Source: Methanoregula sp. UBA64 | GTDB taxonomy: Archaea; Halobacteriota; Methanomicrobia; Methanomicrobiales; Methanospirillaceae | Reading direction: 5' to 3' | Length of the DNA stretch: 64,000 nt | Assembly (NCBI RefSeq): GCF_002502735.1 | Contig: NZ_DAQC01000007.1 | Coordinates: 1-64,000 of the forward strand | Shown here: positions 41,854 to 51,118 of the stretch, one piece after another | Position numbering within the stretch: the first letter of the stretch is position 1 | How the letters are laid out: every line of letters begins with the position of its first letter | The notes under the pieces: model-generated | Databases searched by the model: none | What the model was told of the DNA's origin: nothing | What the model saw: the letters and a program-made list of their open reading frames with translations, nothing else | Position numbers and translations under genes: made by a program

Positions 41854-42056
41854 TCAGTTTTAAATTTTTTTTAGTACGGATATTGCCCGTGAATTATTCA
41901 GGTTTTAACGGGTAAACCCCTCACGGGAATATGTTTTTTTACCCTGCCGGCGCATGAGGGAGCCGGCGGGGCGAGCCGGTGAAGAGATGGCTGCATGATC
42001 GCCACCATAACAACAATATCATCTCTCGCCATACGTTTTCCTGCACATAAAAGCCG

Positions 42057-42782
42057 GTGATTGCTGTTTCCCTCCTCCCTATTCCTTCCCGGATCTCAGC
42101 GCTCGCTGCCGAGCGGGATGCACTGTCATTGTACCCCGAGGAGCGCTTTTCCGGTATTATCCGTGACGTGCGCTTCCGGTGCACCTCCTGCGGTAAATGC
42201 TGTACCCGGGCATTCAACGGCCATGTCTTCCTGCTCGACCGGGATGTCGCGGCAGTCAGGAGTATCGACCCTTGTGCCCTGGAACCGGCACCGGATCCCG
42301 AGTTCTGCGACCAGAACGGTATTTTCTACGTATCCGGGTATGCCCTGAAAGTGAAGAACGATCCGGATGGATCGTGCTGGTTTCTGGAAAACAACCGGTG
42401 CCGGATTTACGATCGCAGGTTTTCCATCTGCCGCATCTACCCGTACATGCTCCACCGGGAACCGGACGAGCGGGGAAAAGTGGACTGGCGCCAGATCTCC
42501 GGCCTTGAAAGGCACGGCGGGTACGATGCAGAGATCTCCTTAGAGGAAAGCATGGAGATCGCCCGGGAGACGATCGCCTACGAACACGCGTTCCTCTCCC
42601 AGCAGATTGCGTTCCTGGAGTGTGTTCAGGGTTTGTTTTTGAAAGCCGGGCTCCGGCATGTCCAGAAGATATACGACGGGCAGATGCGCGAGTACCGCAG
42701 CGGTGCCCCGATCACGGTCATGGCCTACTACAACGGCGCACTGGAAAAACAGGTAATCTGCAGGAATCACGATGAGAGGTAA
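42057..42782 (+). CDS. YkgJ-family cysteine cluster protein
   Basis: A 241-residue protein. The N-terminal cluster FRCTSCGKCCTRAF (CxxCxxCC) and the later NRCRIYDRRFSICRIYPYM with more cysteines match the YkgJ/zinc- or iron-chelating family (UPF0153). Members are thought to bind metal or iron-sulfur clusters; no reaction is established. The GTG at 42057 is used as start; no strong Shine-Dalgarno is seen. It is a single gene, convergent with the phosphatase at 42862. Confidence 0.8.
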   Translation: MIAVSLLPIPSRISALAAERDALSLYPEERFSGIIRDVRFRCTSCGKCCTRAFNGHVFLLDRDVAAVRSIDPCALEPAPDPEFCDQNGIFYVSGYALKVKNDPDGSCWFLENNRCRIYDRRFSICRIYPYMLHREPDERGKVDWRQISGLERHGGYDAEISLEESMEIARETIAYEHAFLSQQIAFLECVQGLFLKAGLRHVQKIYDGQMREYRSGAPITVMAYYNGALEKQVICRNHDER

Positions 42783-42861
42783 GACCCCCGAAGATCGTAC
42801 ACTCCTCCTGCAGGAATACCCCTTAAGGCACTGAATAAAAAAGGTGTGCGGAAGCAGCCGC

Positions 42862-44988
42862 TTACTGCGCCTTGAGGATCAGGAGCGTGATATCGTCGTG
42901 CTGGGGCCGGTCTCCCGCAAACGCGGTGATAGCGGCAAGGATCCGTTCAAGGATGGTGGCAGCGGTCTCACTCCGGTTCTTCGTGATCACGTTCAGGAGC
43001 CGCTCTTCGCCGAATTCCTCTTCCATATCGTTGATTGCCTCGGTTACCCCGTCCGTGTAGAGCACCAGGACGTCGCCGGGCCGCAGATCGACCCGTACTG
43101 ACTGGAGGCTGACGTCATCGATAACCCCGAGCGCTATCCCCTTTGCCTTTAAGAGGACAACATCGGACGATGTTCCCTTGAGGAGGAGCGGGGGATTGTG
43201 GCCGGCGTTTACATAGTTGAGCGTCATCGCTTTTGCATCGAGGATCGCATAGAAGAGGGTCACGAACATGCTCGTTTTGGAATCCTCGCAGATCAGCTGG
43301 TTTGCATGCCCGATTGCCGTGGCAGGATCTGCATTTGCAAGCGTACTTGCCCGGATCAGCGTACGCGAGAGCGCCATAAAGAGCGCCGCAGGGACCCCTT
43401 TTCCGGAGACATCGGCGATGACAAGGCCCCACTGGTCTTTTGCAAGCGGGATGAAGTCATAGAAGTCGCCGCCTACCTCGAGTGCCGGGATATTCTTTGC
43501 CACCAGTTCGATGCCCTCGATCTTCGGGGCCTCATCGGGAAGGAAACTCTGCTGGATCCCTTTTGCGATCTCGAGTTCCTTTGCATACCGCTCCTTTTCT
43601 GCGGTCGTTCTCTGGAGTTCGTCCATATGGGTCTTGAGATCCGCAGCCATCGTGTTAAACGACCGTGCCAGGTCCTCGAACTCGTCGCCGGTCTCGACGG
43701 TTACCCGGTACCCGAGATCGCCTCTTCCCAGAGCTTCGGATCCTTCCTTAAGCCGGGCAACCGGCCGGGTGATGAGCTGTGCAAAGAGGACCGAGAGCAC
43801 CGTCACGAGGATAAAGAGCAGGATAAAGAGGATCACAAAAACGTTTTTTGCCAGATCCATCTTCTGCTGCAGGAGGGTTCCGGTCTCGCCGGTCGCGTTT
43901 ACGATCTGGGACCGGGTCTTTTGTGCCGGTGCAATCACATCGTCGACCGGGACAACGATACCCACGCTCCAGTTCACGCTTTTGACCGGGGCATAGGCAA
44001 TGTATTTTTCACCATCGGGAAACGGCACTCGTGCCGTCCCGCTCTTCCCGGCAACCATGTCCCGGGCAACCAGAGCGAGGGCTGAATTGTTGCTGGAGAG
44101 GAGATTTTCGGTTGCAAACGCTTCCCCCCATCCGGTTTCCCCGGCGGAAATCCCCGGGCGCGCAACAATGTTTCCCTGTTTGTCGAGCAGGAAGGCATAC
44201 CCGTTACCGTCGACCTGCGTCCCGATGATCTGGGAGTTTACGGTTGCAAGCGTTACATCGGATGCAACAACCCAGGTCCTGCCGTTTGTTTCCCCCGGCA
44301 CCCGCCGCGAGCAGGTGATCATCAGGCCTTTTCCCGAGGCATCGATGTAGGGGTCGGACCAGGTGACCGTATCCGATTTCAGGGCCGCGGTATACCAGTC
44401 CCGTGTCCGGGGATCGTAGGTCGGTGCGATACCCGTCATCCAGGGATGAACGTACAGGATGCCGCTGTCAGTCCCCACGTAGATCTGCGTGATCCGCTGA
44501 TCGGAAGAGAGGAGGGGCGTCATCACGTCATCAAGGGGAGAGAGGGATGCGAGGTCGTCGCCAACACCGGCCTTTGTGACACCCGGTGCGAGGATGTAAA
44601 CCGATGAACGGCTGGGATCCTGCGACCGTTCTGTCTGGGGGAGTGCGGTTATTGCGGAGGCTCCCCCGGGTTTTGCCCGCACCGTAGCTGCATATTCGGC
44701 AAAGGTATCCATCTCGCTTTCAACCTGGGAAAAGACAACGTTGCTGATATCGGCCTGGTCTGTTGCGAGCTGGCTTAAGGAGGATTCGGCATTGGTTTCA
44801 AGTGCCGTCGTGCTGTCGTGAACGGCCCGGTCTCCCAGCTGTCCGCTGCTCGAGATGGCTATGGCACTCATATCGCCCATGGTAAAAAATGCTGCGTACC
44901 CCACGACTGCCAGTGCAACCATGGAAAGTGCCAGGAACACGATCAGGATCTTGGTCTTGACATTCAGTTTCAGGTTCCGGCGCACCAT
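42862..44988 (-). CDS. Membrane sensor phosphatase: dCache-HAMP-SpoIIE/PP2C
   Basis: A 708-residue signalling protein. A first membrane helix (about 15-35) is followed by a large extracellular dCache sensor domain (about 40-365, with DPRTRDWYTAA), a second helix (375-400), a HAMP domain (ITRPVARLKEGSEALGRGDLG), a coiled coil, and a SpoIIE-type PP2C phosphatase (VGGDFYDFIPLAKDQWGLVIADVSGKGVPAALFMAL; VLYTDGVTEAIN). It should turn an outside ligand into Ser/Thr dephosphorylation of an intracellular partner. No anti-sigma-factor-type partner is adjacent. Confidence 0.93.
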   Translation of the reverse strand: MVRRNLKLNVKTKILIVFLALSMVALAVVGYAAFFTMGDMSAIAISSSGQLGDRAVHDSTTALETNAESSLSQLATDQADISNVVFSQVESEMDTFAEYAATVRAKPGGASAITALPQTERSQDPSRSSVYILAPGVTKAGVGDDLASLSPLDDVMTPLLSSDQRITQIYVGTDSGILYVHPWMTGIAPTYDPRTRDWYTAALKSDTVTWSDPYIDASGKGLMITCSRRVPGETNGRTWVVASDVTLATVNSQIIGTQVDGNGYAFLLDKQGNIVARPGISAGETGWGEAFATENLLSSNNSALALVARDMVAGKSGTARVPFPDGEKYIAYAPVKSVNWSVGIVVPVDDVIAPAQKTRSQIVNATGETGTLLQQKMDLAKNVFVILFILLFILVTVLSVLFAQLITRPVARLKEGSEALGRGDLGYRVTVETGDEFEDLARSFNTMAADLKTHMDELQRTTAEKERYAKELEIAKGIQQSFLPDEAPKIEGIELVAKNIPALEVGGDFYDFIPLAKDQWGLVIADVSGKGVPAALFMALSRTLIRASTLANADPATAIGHANQLICEDSKTSMFVTLFYAILDAKAMTLNYVNAGHNPPLLLKGTSSDVVLLKAKGIALGVIDDVSLQSVRVDLRPGDVLVLYTDGVTEAINDMEEEFGEERLLNVITKNRSETAATILERILAAITAFAGDRPQHDDITLLILKAQ

Positions 44989-45110
44989 GGTGTATCGTAT
45001 GACGTGTTTGTGAAGAATGCCTTAAAAAGCGTTAGTATCCTGTCGCGGAAGGGATCACCGGTGCCCGGTACTGCCCGAACGAGGAACGGCACTTACAAAA
45101 AAAAGGAGTT

Positions 45111-45965
45111 TCAGATGTTGCCCGGGCCGAACTGCTGCCGGCTCTGCGGGGCAAAGGCGTTCTCGACAACGCCCGGCCCAAAGACCTTCGGGGCAGCGCC
45201 GGTCTTTGCATAGGTGTACAGGGCGACCGTAAAGATTCCCTGCATTGCCGACGATAGGATGGCAAGGACGGCAATGAGCACGATAAAGAGGGCGAGCGCC
45301 ACGAGAATGAGCGTCGGGTTGCCGACAAAGAGCGTGGCAAGGAACAGGAGGAATCCCACAAACCCGATCGCAATGAAGATCAGCGAAATCGAGAGTGTCC
45401 CGACAACGCTCTCCCCCCAGGTCTTCTTAAAGAGTCCCAGGGACTCCTTCATCGCAGCAAAGACCCCTTTGTCTTCAAATGCAAGTACCGGGACCACAAA
45501 GAGGGTGACCAGGCTCCAGACTCCCCCGACCATGGCCGCGGCAATCTGGCCTAAAAACCCTGCCCGGTCCTCGATCATGTGCAGGATCAGACCGACCGTT
45601 GCGGCGATGACTGCCCATGCAAAGATGGCGCCAAGGTGCCGTCCTGCAGCGGAAAGGCCTTCTCCGATAGTCATATCTTTCCCGTTCAGCCGGGCATTCA
45701 CACAGCTGATGAGGCCCACGTTAAAGAAGATGACCACAAAGTAGCTGACCAGGTAGAAGAGGAACAGCAGGATAATCCCCGCAACCGAGTTGGTGGAAAG
45801 GGAGTACGCACTCTTGGTAATAATCAACGGCAGGATAAAGGTCGCGATCACCAGCAGGGTTATGATCCCCGAAAGGATGGGAAAGACTAGGAGCTTCTTG
45901 TCCTCCATGAGAATCCGCCAGCTCGCCTTGACAAGCTCGAAACTGCGCATTATCCGATCGAACAT
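45111..45965 (-). CDS. DUF6159-like polytopic membrane protein
   Basis: A 284-residue protein starting MFDRIMRSFELVKASWRILMEDKKLLVFPILSGI, the signature N-terminus of the DUF6159 family, followed by six hydrophobic segments and a low-complexity C-terminus. Related proteins are found across archaea and bacteria without an assigned function. ATG 45965 matches the family start; the frame continues upstream without similarity. Confidence 0.8.
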   Translation of the reverse strand: MFDRIMRSFELVKASWRILMEDKKLLVFPILSGIITLLVIATFILPLIITKSAYSLSTNSVAGIILLFLFYLVSYFVVIFFNVGLISCVNARLNGKDMTIGEGLSAAGRHLGAIFAWAVIAATVGLILHMIEDRAGFLGQIAAAMVGGVWSLVTLFVVPVLAFEDKGVFAAMKESLGLFKKTWGESVVGTLSISLIFIAIGFVGFLLFLATLFVGNPTLILVALALFIVLIAVLAILSSAMQGIFTVALYTYAKTGAAPKVFGPGVVENAFAPQSRQQFGPGNI

Positions 45966-46150
45966 GACCGGTTGGTTCGCAGTCCGAGAGTAAGAATGTT
46001 TTTTACCGGGCCGGTCCGGTATCCCGGCATACGACGAAGGCAAAAAGGGGATGGAGAAAACTGCAAAGAACAAGGGGTTTATCGCGCACCGGCGGACCCC
46101 TCAAGCGGACCGTTCCCGCGTCCTGCTGCTGATCCGACCGTGAGCCGGTC

Positions 46151-47044
46151 TTACCGGTCGAATATGTCCCTGACAAACGCCCCGATATGGGAGACCGCAC
46201 CGCCTGCCTCGGGGATCTGGCGGCCGAAGATCTGCCAGTAATGGAACATCCCTTCCCAGATCTCGAACCTGACCGGCACCCCCGCCCATTTCATCTTCCT
46301 TGCAAAGGCAGAGATGTCGTCGTAGAGAAGTTCGCCGGTCCCGGTCTGGAGGTACACCGGGGGCAGTCCGGAGAGCTGTGCGTTTATGGGCGAGGCGAGC
46401 GGGTCATCCGGCTCCCTGCCGCCAAGGTAGGCGGTCCGGAGTGCCGCAAGCCGGCCCGGTGTCATCCAGTCCGTATCCTGGCTGGCGGTGATCGATTCCC
46501 CGCCAAATTTTAAATCGACAACGGGGGACATGCAGACTGCCGCCGGTGGCAGGGGCAGGTGCTGGTCGCGGAGCATGAGCAGGAGGTCAAGGACAAGGGT
46601 TGCTCCGGCCGATATGCCGACCGGGATAATCCGGTGGGGCAGGACACCCTGTTTGAGAAGATACCGGTACGCTGCAAGGGCGTCGTCTGCCTGTGCCGGG
46701 AAGACCTGCTCCGGGGCAAGCCGGTAATCGACCGAGAAGAGCCGGGACTGCCCTGCCCGTGCCAGTTCGGAGCAGAACCCCAGGTGATCCGCTGTGGATC
46801 CGACCGTGAAATCCCCCCCGTGGAAGAAGAGAAGCGTCCGGTCCGGCCGCGATTCCGGTACCTTGCACCATACGCCGCGGAGATCCCCGCGAATGAGGAC
46901 CGGTTCCACGGACGGGCGTGCCTCGCTCTGGAACTCGGTGAAAAAATCCGCGAACTCCTCCCGCAGGGTCCCGGCCGGGTGGGAGGGATCGGGAACATAG
47001 GACCGGAGAATGTCCAGGAAATTCCGCGGCGTTTCACGGATCAT
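46151..47044 (-). CDS. Alpha/beta hydrolase (HSL/acetyl esterase family)
   Basis: A 297-residue esterase-like hydrolase. The oxyanion-hole motif HGGDF lies near residue 75, the nucleophile elbow GISAGATL near 140-147, the acid Asp in TGTGELLYDDISAFAR near 250, and the His in WEGMFHYWQI near 278. This is the hormone-sensitive-lipase branch acting on short acyl esters. The natural substrate is unknown. Single gene, leftward. Confidence 0.9.
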   Translation of the reverse strand: MIRETPRNFLDILRSYVPDPSHPAGTLREEFADFFTEFQSEARPSVEPVLIRGDLRGVWCKVPESRPDRTLLFFHGGDFTVGSTADHLGFCSELARAGQSRLFSVDYRLAPEQVFPAQADDALAAYRYLLKQGVLPHRIIPVGISAGATLVLDLLLMLRDQHLPLPPAAVCMSPVVDLKFGGESITASQDTDWMTPGRLAALRTAYLGGREPDDPLASPINAQLSGLPPVYLQTGTGELLYDDISAFARKMKWAGVPVRFEIWEGMFHYWQIFGRQIPEAGGAVSHIGAFVRDIFDR

Positions 47045-47164
47045 ACTGATTGGATATGGTGCGTTGAAGGGATAAATTATGGTGCCGGCTCTCCGTGCCC
47101 GTCACTGAAGGAAAACCGGGCGAGGTGAAAACATCCCCTGTACCTGGCGGCCCGGCACAGGGAC

Positions 47165-47626
47165 TTACAGATCCTCGCGGTCAAGGCGGTATACATACCA
47201 GCCCAGCCGTTTTGCCCCGCTCTTTGTGTAAAACCGTATCGCCGGTTCGTTCCAGTCAAGGACCATCCATTCCATCCGGCCACAGCCCCGATCCCGTGCA
47301 ATCTTCCGGCAGAATCCCAGCATATGCCGGCCGATGCCCTGCCCGCGGTACTGTCCGGGCACAAATATATCTTCGAGATAGAGCGTGGGCCGGGCAAGGA
47401 ATGTGGAGTACGTAAAATAAAAGGTAACATACCCCGCCGGGGTTGTACCGATTTTTGCCAGGTAGGCCTCGTACCGGGGCGTTTCCCCGAGTGCATCGGC
47501 CCTGAGACGCTCTTCTGCCGCAGTATCCGGGGGTACCAGGTGCTCGAACTCGGCAAGGCTCCGAATAAGGGACAGAAATTCCGGGAAATTGCCGGCATCC
47601 ACTTTTTCCATATCCGGTACAGTCAT
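47165..47626 (-). CDS. GNAT family N-acetyltransferase
   Basis: A 153-residue acetyltransferase. The acetyl-CoA binding motif A appears as LEDIFVPGQYRGQGIGRHMLGFC (R-G-x-G-x-G/A), and WMVLDWNEPAIRFYTKSGAK is the typical motif B. The pattern is close to the diamine/spermidine acetyltransferase branch (PTLYLEDIFV). It moves an acetyl group from acetyl-CoA to an amine. ATG 47626 begins the domain. Confidence 0.88.
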   Translation of the reverse strand: MTVPDMEKVDAGNFPEFLSLIRSLAEFEHLVPPDTAAEERLRADALGETPRYEAYLAKIGTTPAGYVTFYFTYSTFLARPTLYLEDIFVPGQYRGQGIGRHMLGFCRKIARDRGCGRMEWMVLDWNEPAIRFYTKSGAKRLGWYVYRLDREDL

Positions 47627-47678
47627 TGTGGTCTCACTCCCGTACCCTTGGGGATACGTGGTTAAAGGGTCACCGTTT

Positions 47679-48500
47679 TTAACGATCCCCGGGGCTTTTC
47701 CGGCAATCTGCGGGCAGATCCTCCCAGAACCTGACCAGGACCTGCCAGATCCTTTCGCGGAGGGCCGGTATGCGTTCGTTCCCTGCACCCGGTTTGCCCC
47801 CCGTGGAAGGATCTTCGTAGAGCGACCGGTTGATTTCGATCTGGATCCAGGGAATACCTTTCCTCCAGTAATGGGCGTTTGAGATAAAGCCCCCCGAGAA
47901 CGGTGTGTTGAGGGCCACATTCCCCGCGCCGGGAAATTCAGATCTGAACTCTTTTGCAAGGCTCCCGATCCAGTCCTCCGGGCAGGTGGTAATACTTCCC
48001 GGCCGGGCCTTCCCCCGGGTGTCGCCATAGTTGCCAAGGCAGATCAGGGGGCGCTCTTTTCCGGCATCGCTCTGCTCCTGCGAACCCTGTGGGAGCATGG
48101 AATGGCAGTCGAACGCAATACGGACAGGATGAGCATCGATCAGTTCATCGACGCGCTGGTGGTAGGGGAAATACCACTGGACCATCCACCGGTGGATGAG
48201 GGCAAGGTCCGGGATTTTACCGGGGATATAGACCTGCCTGCCATCGATGGTACGCGTCTTGATGATCCCGTCAGGATCCTTTAACGGGAGTGGCAGGGGC
48301 GGGCGGTTCAGATCGACAACCATCCGCGAGACCGGCGTATCGATCAGGGCCTCTACCGACGGTCCGAAATCAAAAAGCGTCCGGGTCGCAGGATCGCTGT
48401 ACCACAGGAGTTCGCAGTCCGTGAGTGCCATCCGCGAGCGGACCTCTGCCGGTACATCGACACCGCCGTGGGGAATCGAGATAAGGAACGGGTATTTCAT
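47679..48500 (-). CDS. N-formylglutamate amidohydrolase family protein
   Basis: A 273-residue protein with SIPHGGVDVPAEVRSR at the start, DLNRPPLPLPL, RIAFDCHSMLPQGS and WIQIEINRSLYED, all typical of the N-formylglutamate amidohydrolase (HutG2-like) family, a zinc peptidase-like fold. Characterised members hydrolyse N-formylglutamate in histidine breakdown; no hut genes are adjacent, so another amide substrate is possible. Single gene, leftward. Confidence 0.87.
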   Translation of the reverse strand: MKYPFLISIPHGGVDVPAEVRSRMALTDCELLWYSDPATRTLFDFGPSVEALIDTPVSRMVVDLNRPPLPLPLKDPDGIIKTRTIDGRQVYIPGKIPDLALIHRWMVQWYFPYHQRVDELIDAHPVRIAFDCHSMLPQGSQEQSDAGKERPLICLGNYGDTRGKARPGSITTCPEDWIGSLAKEFRSEFPGAGNVALNTPFSGGFISNAHYWRKGIPWIQIEINRSLYEDPSTGGKPGAGNERIPALRERIWQVLVRFWEDLPADCRKSPGDR

Positions 48501-49109
48501 GCCCCTCTGTTCTCCGGTAAGGGATCATTGAACGGGTACTTTTGTTAAGGTTTGTATGCTGCCGGTAACCGGGAACCCTGCTTTCGCGTCTCCTGAAGAT
48601 TTCCCCGGACAAATGCCGAACTGCAAACTTTTATATAATTAATTGTATGCTTGTAGTTTTGTCGGGATCATGAGCCCCCGGTAAGAAAAAGGAGACAAAC
48701 CCGCCAAAAAAACGATTTTTTATCTGACGCGTTTAAAAGCAGGTATGCAGAAACAGGCCAAATAGGGTGAAAATTCCAGTGGAAACAAAGGGGTATAAAA
48801 AGGGGGTTATGGTTCTTTAAAAGGGGAATATCCCCTGTTTAAATATTAATCATTAATAAATATCGCCCGTTTCCGGCAGGCAACCGTCCGGTATGCCTGC
48901 CTGCTCTTCCTGCACTATTCCGGCAGCACCGCATGTTCTCGCCGATCCGGTCATCGCATTGGTCCACCGCTTTTTGTACCCGGTAAAAGAATGTAAATAG
49001 TACAAAATGTAAGCTATAAATTACAAAATAGCTTGTTTAAGTAACTATATCCACTGTTAAAACTACTTGCCGCAGGGCACCGGAAGTATCCCTGCCGGGA
49101 GTTACCTGT
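48501..49109. other. Long intergenic region with promoter-like elements
   Basis: Some 600 bp with no credible protein gene. TATA-like sequences occur at 48629-48640 (TTTTATATAATT) and near 48,794 (GTATAAAA); a T6 run at 48715-48720 follows the first by about 80 nt, so a short RNA could be made there. A palindrome GGGGAATATCCCC sits at 48823-48835. The right end carries the PKD gene promoter. The region is AT-rich compared with its flanks. Confidence 0.4.
49011..49034 (+). promoter_or_regulatory. Inverted repeat in the PKD gene promoter region
   Basis: AAGCTAT (49011-49017) and ATAGCTT (49028-49034) form a perfect 7-bp inverted repeat; TACAAAAT occurs directly at 49001 and 49022. It lies 75-100 bp before the PKD gene start, a plausible regulator site. 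No further TATA consensus is unambiguous here. Confidence 0.4.
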
Positions 49110-50357
49110 ATGACCGATCAGATTCGCACAACCCCGGTTTCCCCGTCCAAAATTCATGTACTGGTGCCCCGGGTACTCCTCTGTACCTGGTGTCTTCTCC
49201 TCATATTTACAGCAGGAATTGTCATACCGGCAGCAGCAGATGACAATACAACGGTAACGACAACCGTGCCCGCCGCTACTACATCCACCCTTGTTTCGAC
49301 AACGGTCACCACCGTAACGGCAACCGTTGCAACAACGACGCCCGTGACAACCCAGACAACTGCCGTTGCTGCAACAACCGTTTCCCTCCCGGTTGCAGCA
49401 TTTTCTGCCTCCACCACCTCCGGCACGGCCCCGCTTACCGTACAGTTCACGGATGCCTCGTCCGGTTCGCCAACTTCATGGAACTGGAATTTCGGGGACG
49501 GGAACACCAGTACCTCACAGAACCCTTCGTTTACCTATGCCACGGCAGGTACCTATTCCGCTTCCCTGACCGTAAGTAATACCGGGGGCAGTAGCACGAA
49601 CCCGGCAACACAGACGATCACAGTCTCCCCGGCGGTTCCGGTTGCCGGGTTTTCTTATGATGTCAGTTCCGGTGTTGCCCCACTTACCGTGCAGTTCACG
49701 GATACCTCAACGAATTCACCCACTTCGTGGAGCTGGGATTTCGGGGATGGGAATACCAGTAACACTCAGAACCCCTCGTTTACCTATTCCACACCGGGAA
49801 CCTATACCATCTCGCTTACGGCCACAAACGCTGCAGGGAGTAATATCTGCACAAAAACCAGCCTGATCTCCGTGACCTCCACCGTTACCTCACCGGTGGC
49901 AGCGTTCTCTGCGGATATCCTGTCAGGATCTGCGCCCCTTACGGTACAGTTTACCGATGCCTCAACCAACACCCCGACCTCGTGGAGCTGGAGTTTCGGG
50001 GACGGGGAGTCAGGTACCGATCAGAGCCCCTCGCATGTCTACACGACCGCAGGATCGTATACGGTCTCGCTGACCGCAACAAATGCGGCGGGCAGCAATA
50101 CCACGACAACGGAAGGGTACATTACCGTTGCCGCAGCACAGGAGACCGCGGCGCCGGTTACTACCGCAGCCCCTGCGTATACGTACTCCTCTGTTGCCAA
50201 AACAACGGAAAGTTCAGAGGAAGAATGGCTGGAAAAGGAGAATGCAAAAATATCTCCTGCGTCAACAAAAACCCAGTCCCCCGGGTTTGGCGCGGTAGCG
50301 GCCCTTGCCGGGGGCTGGGGAGGATTTGTTCTTTTGGGCCTTCGCAGGAAGCGGTGA
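49110..50357 (+). CDS. Surface protein with three PKD domains and PGF-CTERM-like anchor
   Basis: A 415-residue exported protein. A signal peptide (about 18-43) precedes a Thr-rich linker, then three PKD domains (about 95-170, 175-255, 260-340), each with the WNWNFGDGNTS-type core and ASLTVSN-type end. After a Thr/Ala stretch the C-terminus SPGFGAVAALAGGWGGFVLLG plus RRKR is a PGF-CTERM tail recognised by archaeosortase A, so the protein should be cleaved and lipid-anchored to the outer surface. PKD domains mediate adhesion. It has its own promoter and stands apart from its neighbours. Confidence 0.9.
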   Translation: MTDQIRTTPVSPSKIHVLVPRVLLCTWCLLLIFTAGIVIPAAADDNTTVTTTVPAATTSTLVSTTVTTVTATVATTTPVTTQTTAVAATTVSLPVAAFSASTTSGTAPLTVQFTDASSGSPTSWNWNFGDGNTSTSQNPSFTYATAGTYSASLTVSNTGGSSTNPATQTITVSPAVPVAGFSYDVSSGVAPLTVQFTDTSTNSPTSWSWDFGDGNTSNTQNPSFTYSTPGTYTISLTATNAAGSNICTKTSLISVTSTVTSPVAAFSADILSGSAPLTVQFTDASTNTPTSWSWSFGDGESGTDQSPSHVYTTAGSYTVSLTATNAAGSNTTTTEGYITVAAAQETAAPVTTAAPAYTYSSVAKTTESSEEEWLEKENAKISPASTKTQSPGFGAVAALAGGWGGFVLLGLRRKR

Positions 50358-50486
50358 GTTCCTCGTTTTCCCCCGGGAACTAAAAAAAAGTTTTATCTGG
50401 AGTAGCTTATGGGAGAAAAAATCATGAGGAAATGCCGGAGGGCATCCCCTGCATGATACGGTATCCCGGAAATTTTTTGGTGCCTG

Positions 50487-50939
50487 TTACTGCACGATAA
50501 CCGTCATGTCGAATGCGGTCTCGTTGCCGGTCAGTGGTTCCCAGGATCTCATGTACACGGCATGGATCGTCTGCGTACCGGTCCCCGAAGCAGTCAGGTC
50601 CCAGATCCGGGTCCCCCCGGCGCCCATCAGTTTTCCCGAGGTGTCAGATCGGACATAGGTATCGTTTGTCAGGGTGAGGCCCGGGCTGACGGTCAGGTTC
50701 CACTGGTAGCCCGTGGTGGGGTTTTCGTTTAGCTTCAGCGTGATCTCCGCGCTCTTGTTCACGTAGACCGTTGCCCCGTTCTGGCCTTCGTCTGCAACAA
50801 TATGGCCTTCCATGACCGGCGTACCCGTCGGACCCGGAGTGGGGGTTCCTGCACCCGTTGGGCCGGATCCAACACAGCCGGCGATAACCAGAACTGCAAT
50901 GCACAGGACAATTCCCGCGCCCATAAAGGTTAACTGCAT
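50487..50939 (-). CDS. Chagasin-like (I42) protease inhibitor lipoprotein
   Basis: A 150-residue protein. An N-terminal helix with lipobox VIAGC and a Pro/Thr/Gly linker are followed by a chagasin-type domain: NENPTTGYQWNL (the NPTTG inhibitory loop) and later GAGGTRIWDLTASG and MRSWEPL (other inhibitory loops), all three family signatures. Chagasins block papain-like cysteine proteases; the target in the methanogen is unknown. ATG 50939 is chosen for the signal sequence. It is divergent from the vWA gene. Confidence 0.88.
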   Translation of the reverse strand: MQLTFMGAGIVLCIAVLVIAGCVGSGPTGAGTPTPGPTGTPVMEGHIVADEGQNGATVYVNKSAEITLKLNENPTTGYQWNLTVSPGLTLTNDTYVRSDTSGKLMGAGGTRIWDLTASGTGTQTIHAVYMRSWEPLTGNETAFDMTVIVQ

Positions 50940-51118
50940 TGTGTATTCGCTCCTTGTACCGGGTAAAGGATACAGTCCGGAATTATTTATGGGTTTATTT
51001 GACCGCAAAAATTCCCGTAGCTATCCTGAAAGGCAAATGGGGCAAAATGACCTTAAAAGAAATCGAACAAAGATATAGTGCTGATAGTATCCATACGCGA
51101 AAAAACGGGAGCAGCCTG

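Noticed and set aside
43198..44085. 295-codon rightward frame
   Set aside because: It is antisense to the Cache-HAMP-SpoIIE phosphatase and rich in Cys, His and Arg without any domain pattern.
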